A DNA stretch of 6,936 bases from NCBI GenBank assembly GCA_015661795.1, contig DQVJ01000087.1:1-6936 (forward strand), read 5' to 3'. The stretch is from Sulfurovum sp. GTDB taxonomy: Bacteria > Campylobacterota > Campylobacteria > Campylobacterales > Sulfurovaceae. Positions 6,904-6,936 of the stretch are shown one piece after another. Both the position numbers and the translations under genes were made by a program. The stretch's first letter is position 1. Each line of letters opens with the position of its first letter. The notes below the pieces were generated by a model. It was given only the letters and a program-made list of their open reading frames with translations. It made no database searches and was not told the origin of the DNA.

Positions 6904-6936
6904 ATGAGATATTTTGAACAGCAGGACATTATGTTC
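6904..6936 (+). CDS. possible start of a divergent gene (partial, runs off right edge)
   Basis: An ATG at 6904 opens a frame that stays open to the window end and reads MRYFEQQDIMF. The 11 residues look protein-like, and a TATAAT box lies 14 nt upstream, but no Shine-Dalgarno sequence precedes the ATG. Against it, the minus strand is also open across the same bases, from the edge to a TAA at 6885-6883, reading EHNVLLFKISHSKFITL, which could be the C-terminus of a gene coming from the right. The window does not decide between these, and neither may be real. Confidence 0.2.
   Translation, partial: MRYFEQQDIMF
6924..6936. repeat. right copy of the 12-bp inverted repeat (imperfect dyad)
   Basis: Positions 6923-6934 (AGGACATTATGT) are the exact reverse complement of 6789-6800. 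The 13-mer GGACATTATGTTC (6924-6936) is itself a dyad centred on 6930 with five of six pairs matching. Its centre is 137 bp from the left copy (6793), close to 13 helical turns, which would place both sites on the same face of the DNA. It lies at the window edge, so its extent to the right is unknown. Confidence 0.55.

Noticed and set aside
1..6936. CRISPR array, tRNA, rRNA or insertion sequence
   Set aside because: No regularly spaced direct repeats, no cloverleaf-like segments and no transposase or integrase coding sequence were seen. Nearly all bases from 72 to 6697 are accounted for by six intact membrane or envelope genes.

Overview
The window is a compact, co-directional gene cluster, all on the minus strand. 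It most likely comes from a free-living member of the Campylobacterota (Sulfurovum/Sulfurimonas-like epsilonproteobacteria). That assignment is an inference from the AT-rich DNA, the AT-rich leader with weak -35 and T-rich tracts typical of that phylum, tight operon packing, and the style of the proteins. The sequence itself contains no taxonomic marker.

Read in the direction of transcription (right to left), the layout is: an AT-rich control region (about 6698-6936); an AI-2E/PerM/YdiK-family membrane protein (6697-5615); a six-helix K+-channel-like protein with a TLGYGD filter (5609-4944); a large FUSC-family inner-membrane transporter (4941-2776); a NodT/OprM-type outer-membrane factor lipoprotein (ATG at 2761, end 1172); a 71-residue DUF1656/AaeX-like protein (1182-967); an AaeA-like HlyD-family periplasmic adaptor (953-72); and the first 15 codons of one more small, hydrophobic protein running off the left edge (45-1). 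Gaps are 5 nt, 2 nt, 14 nt (or a 4-nt overlap if a TTG start is used), an 11-nt overlap, 13 nt and 26 nt. The whole set therefore looks like one polycistronic unit.

The last four complete genes make a self-contained tripartite exporter of the AaeXAB type: FUSC pump in the inner membrane, HlyD adaptor across the periplasm, TolC-like channel in the outer membrane, plus the small DUF1656 partner. By family knowledge such systems export aromatic acids or other small toxic organics, but the substrate cannot be read from the sequence. The two leading genes, an AI-2E-family protein and a pore-type cation channel, are not standard parts of such exporters, and their tight linkage is the main functional oddity.

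The second notable point is the control region. It holds a perfect 16-bp palindrome (6834-6849), flanked by two inverted copies of a 12-bp word (6789-6800 and 6923-6934). Each copy is the core of its own short dyad, and their centres lie 137 bp apart. This looks like a multi-site operator for a dimeric regulator, possibly one encoded just beyond the right edge.
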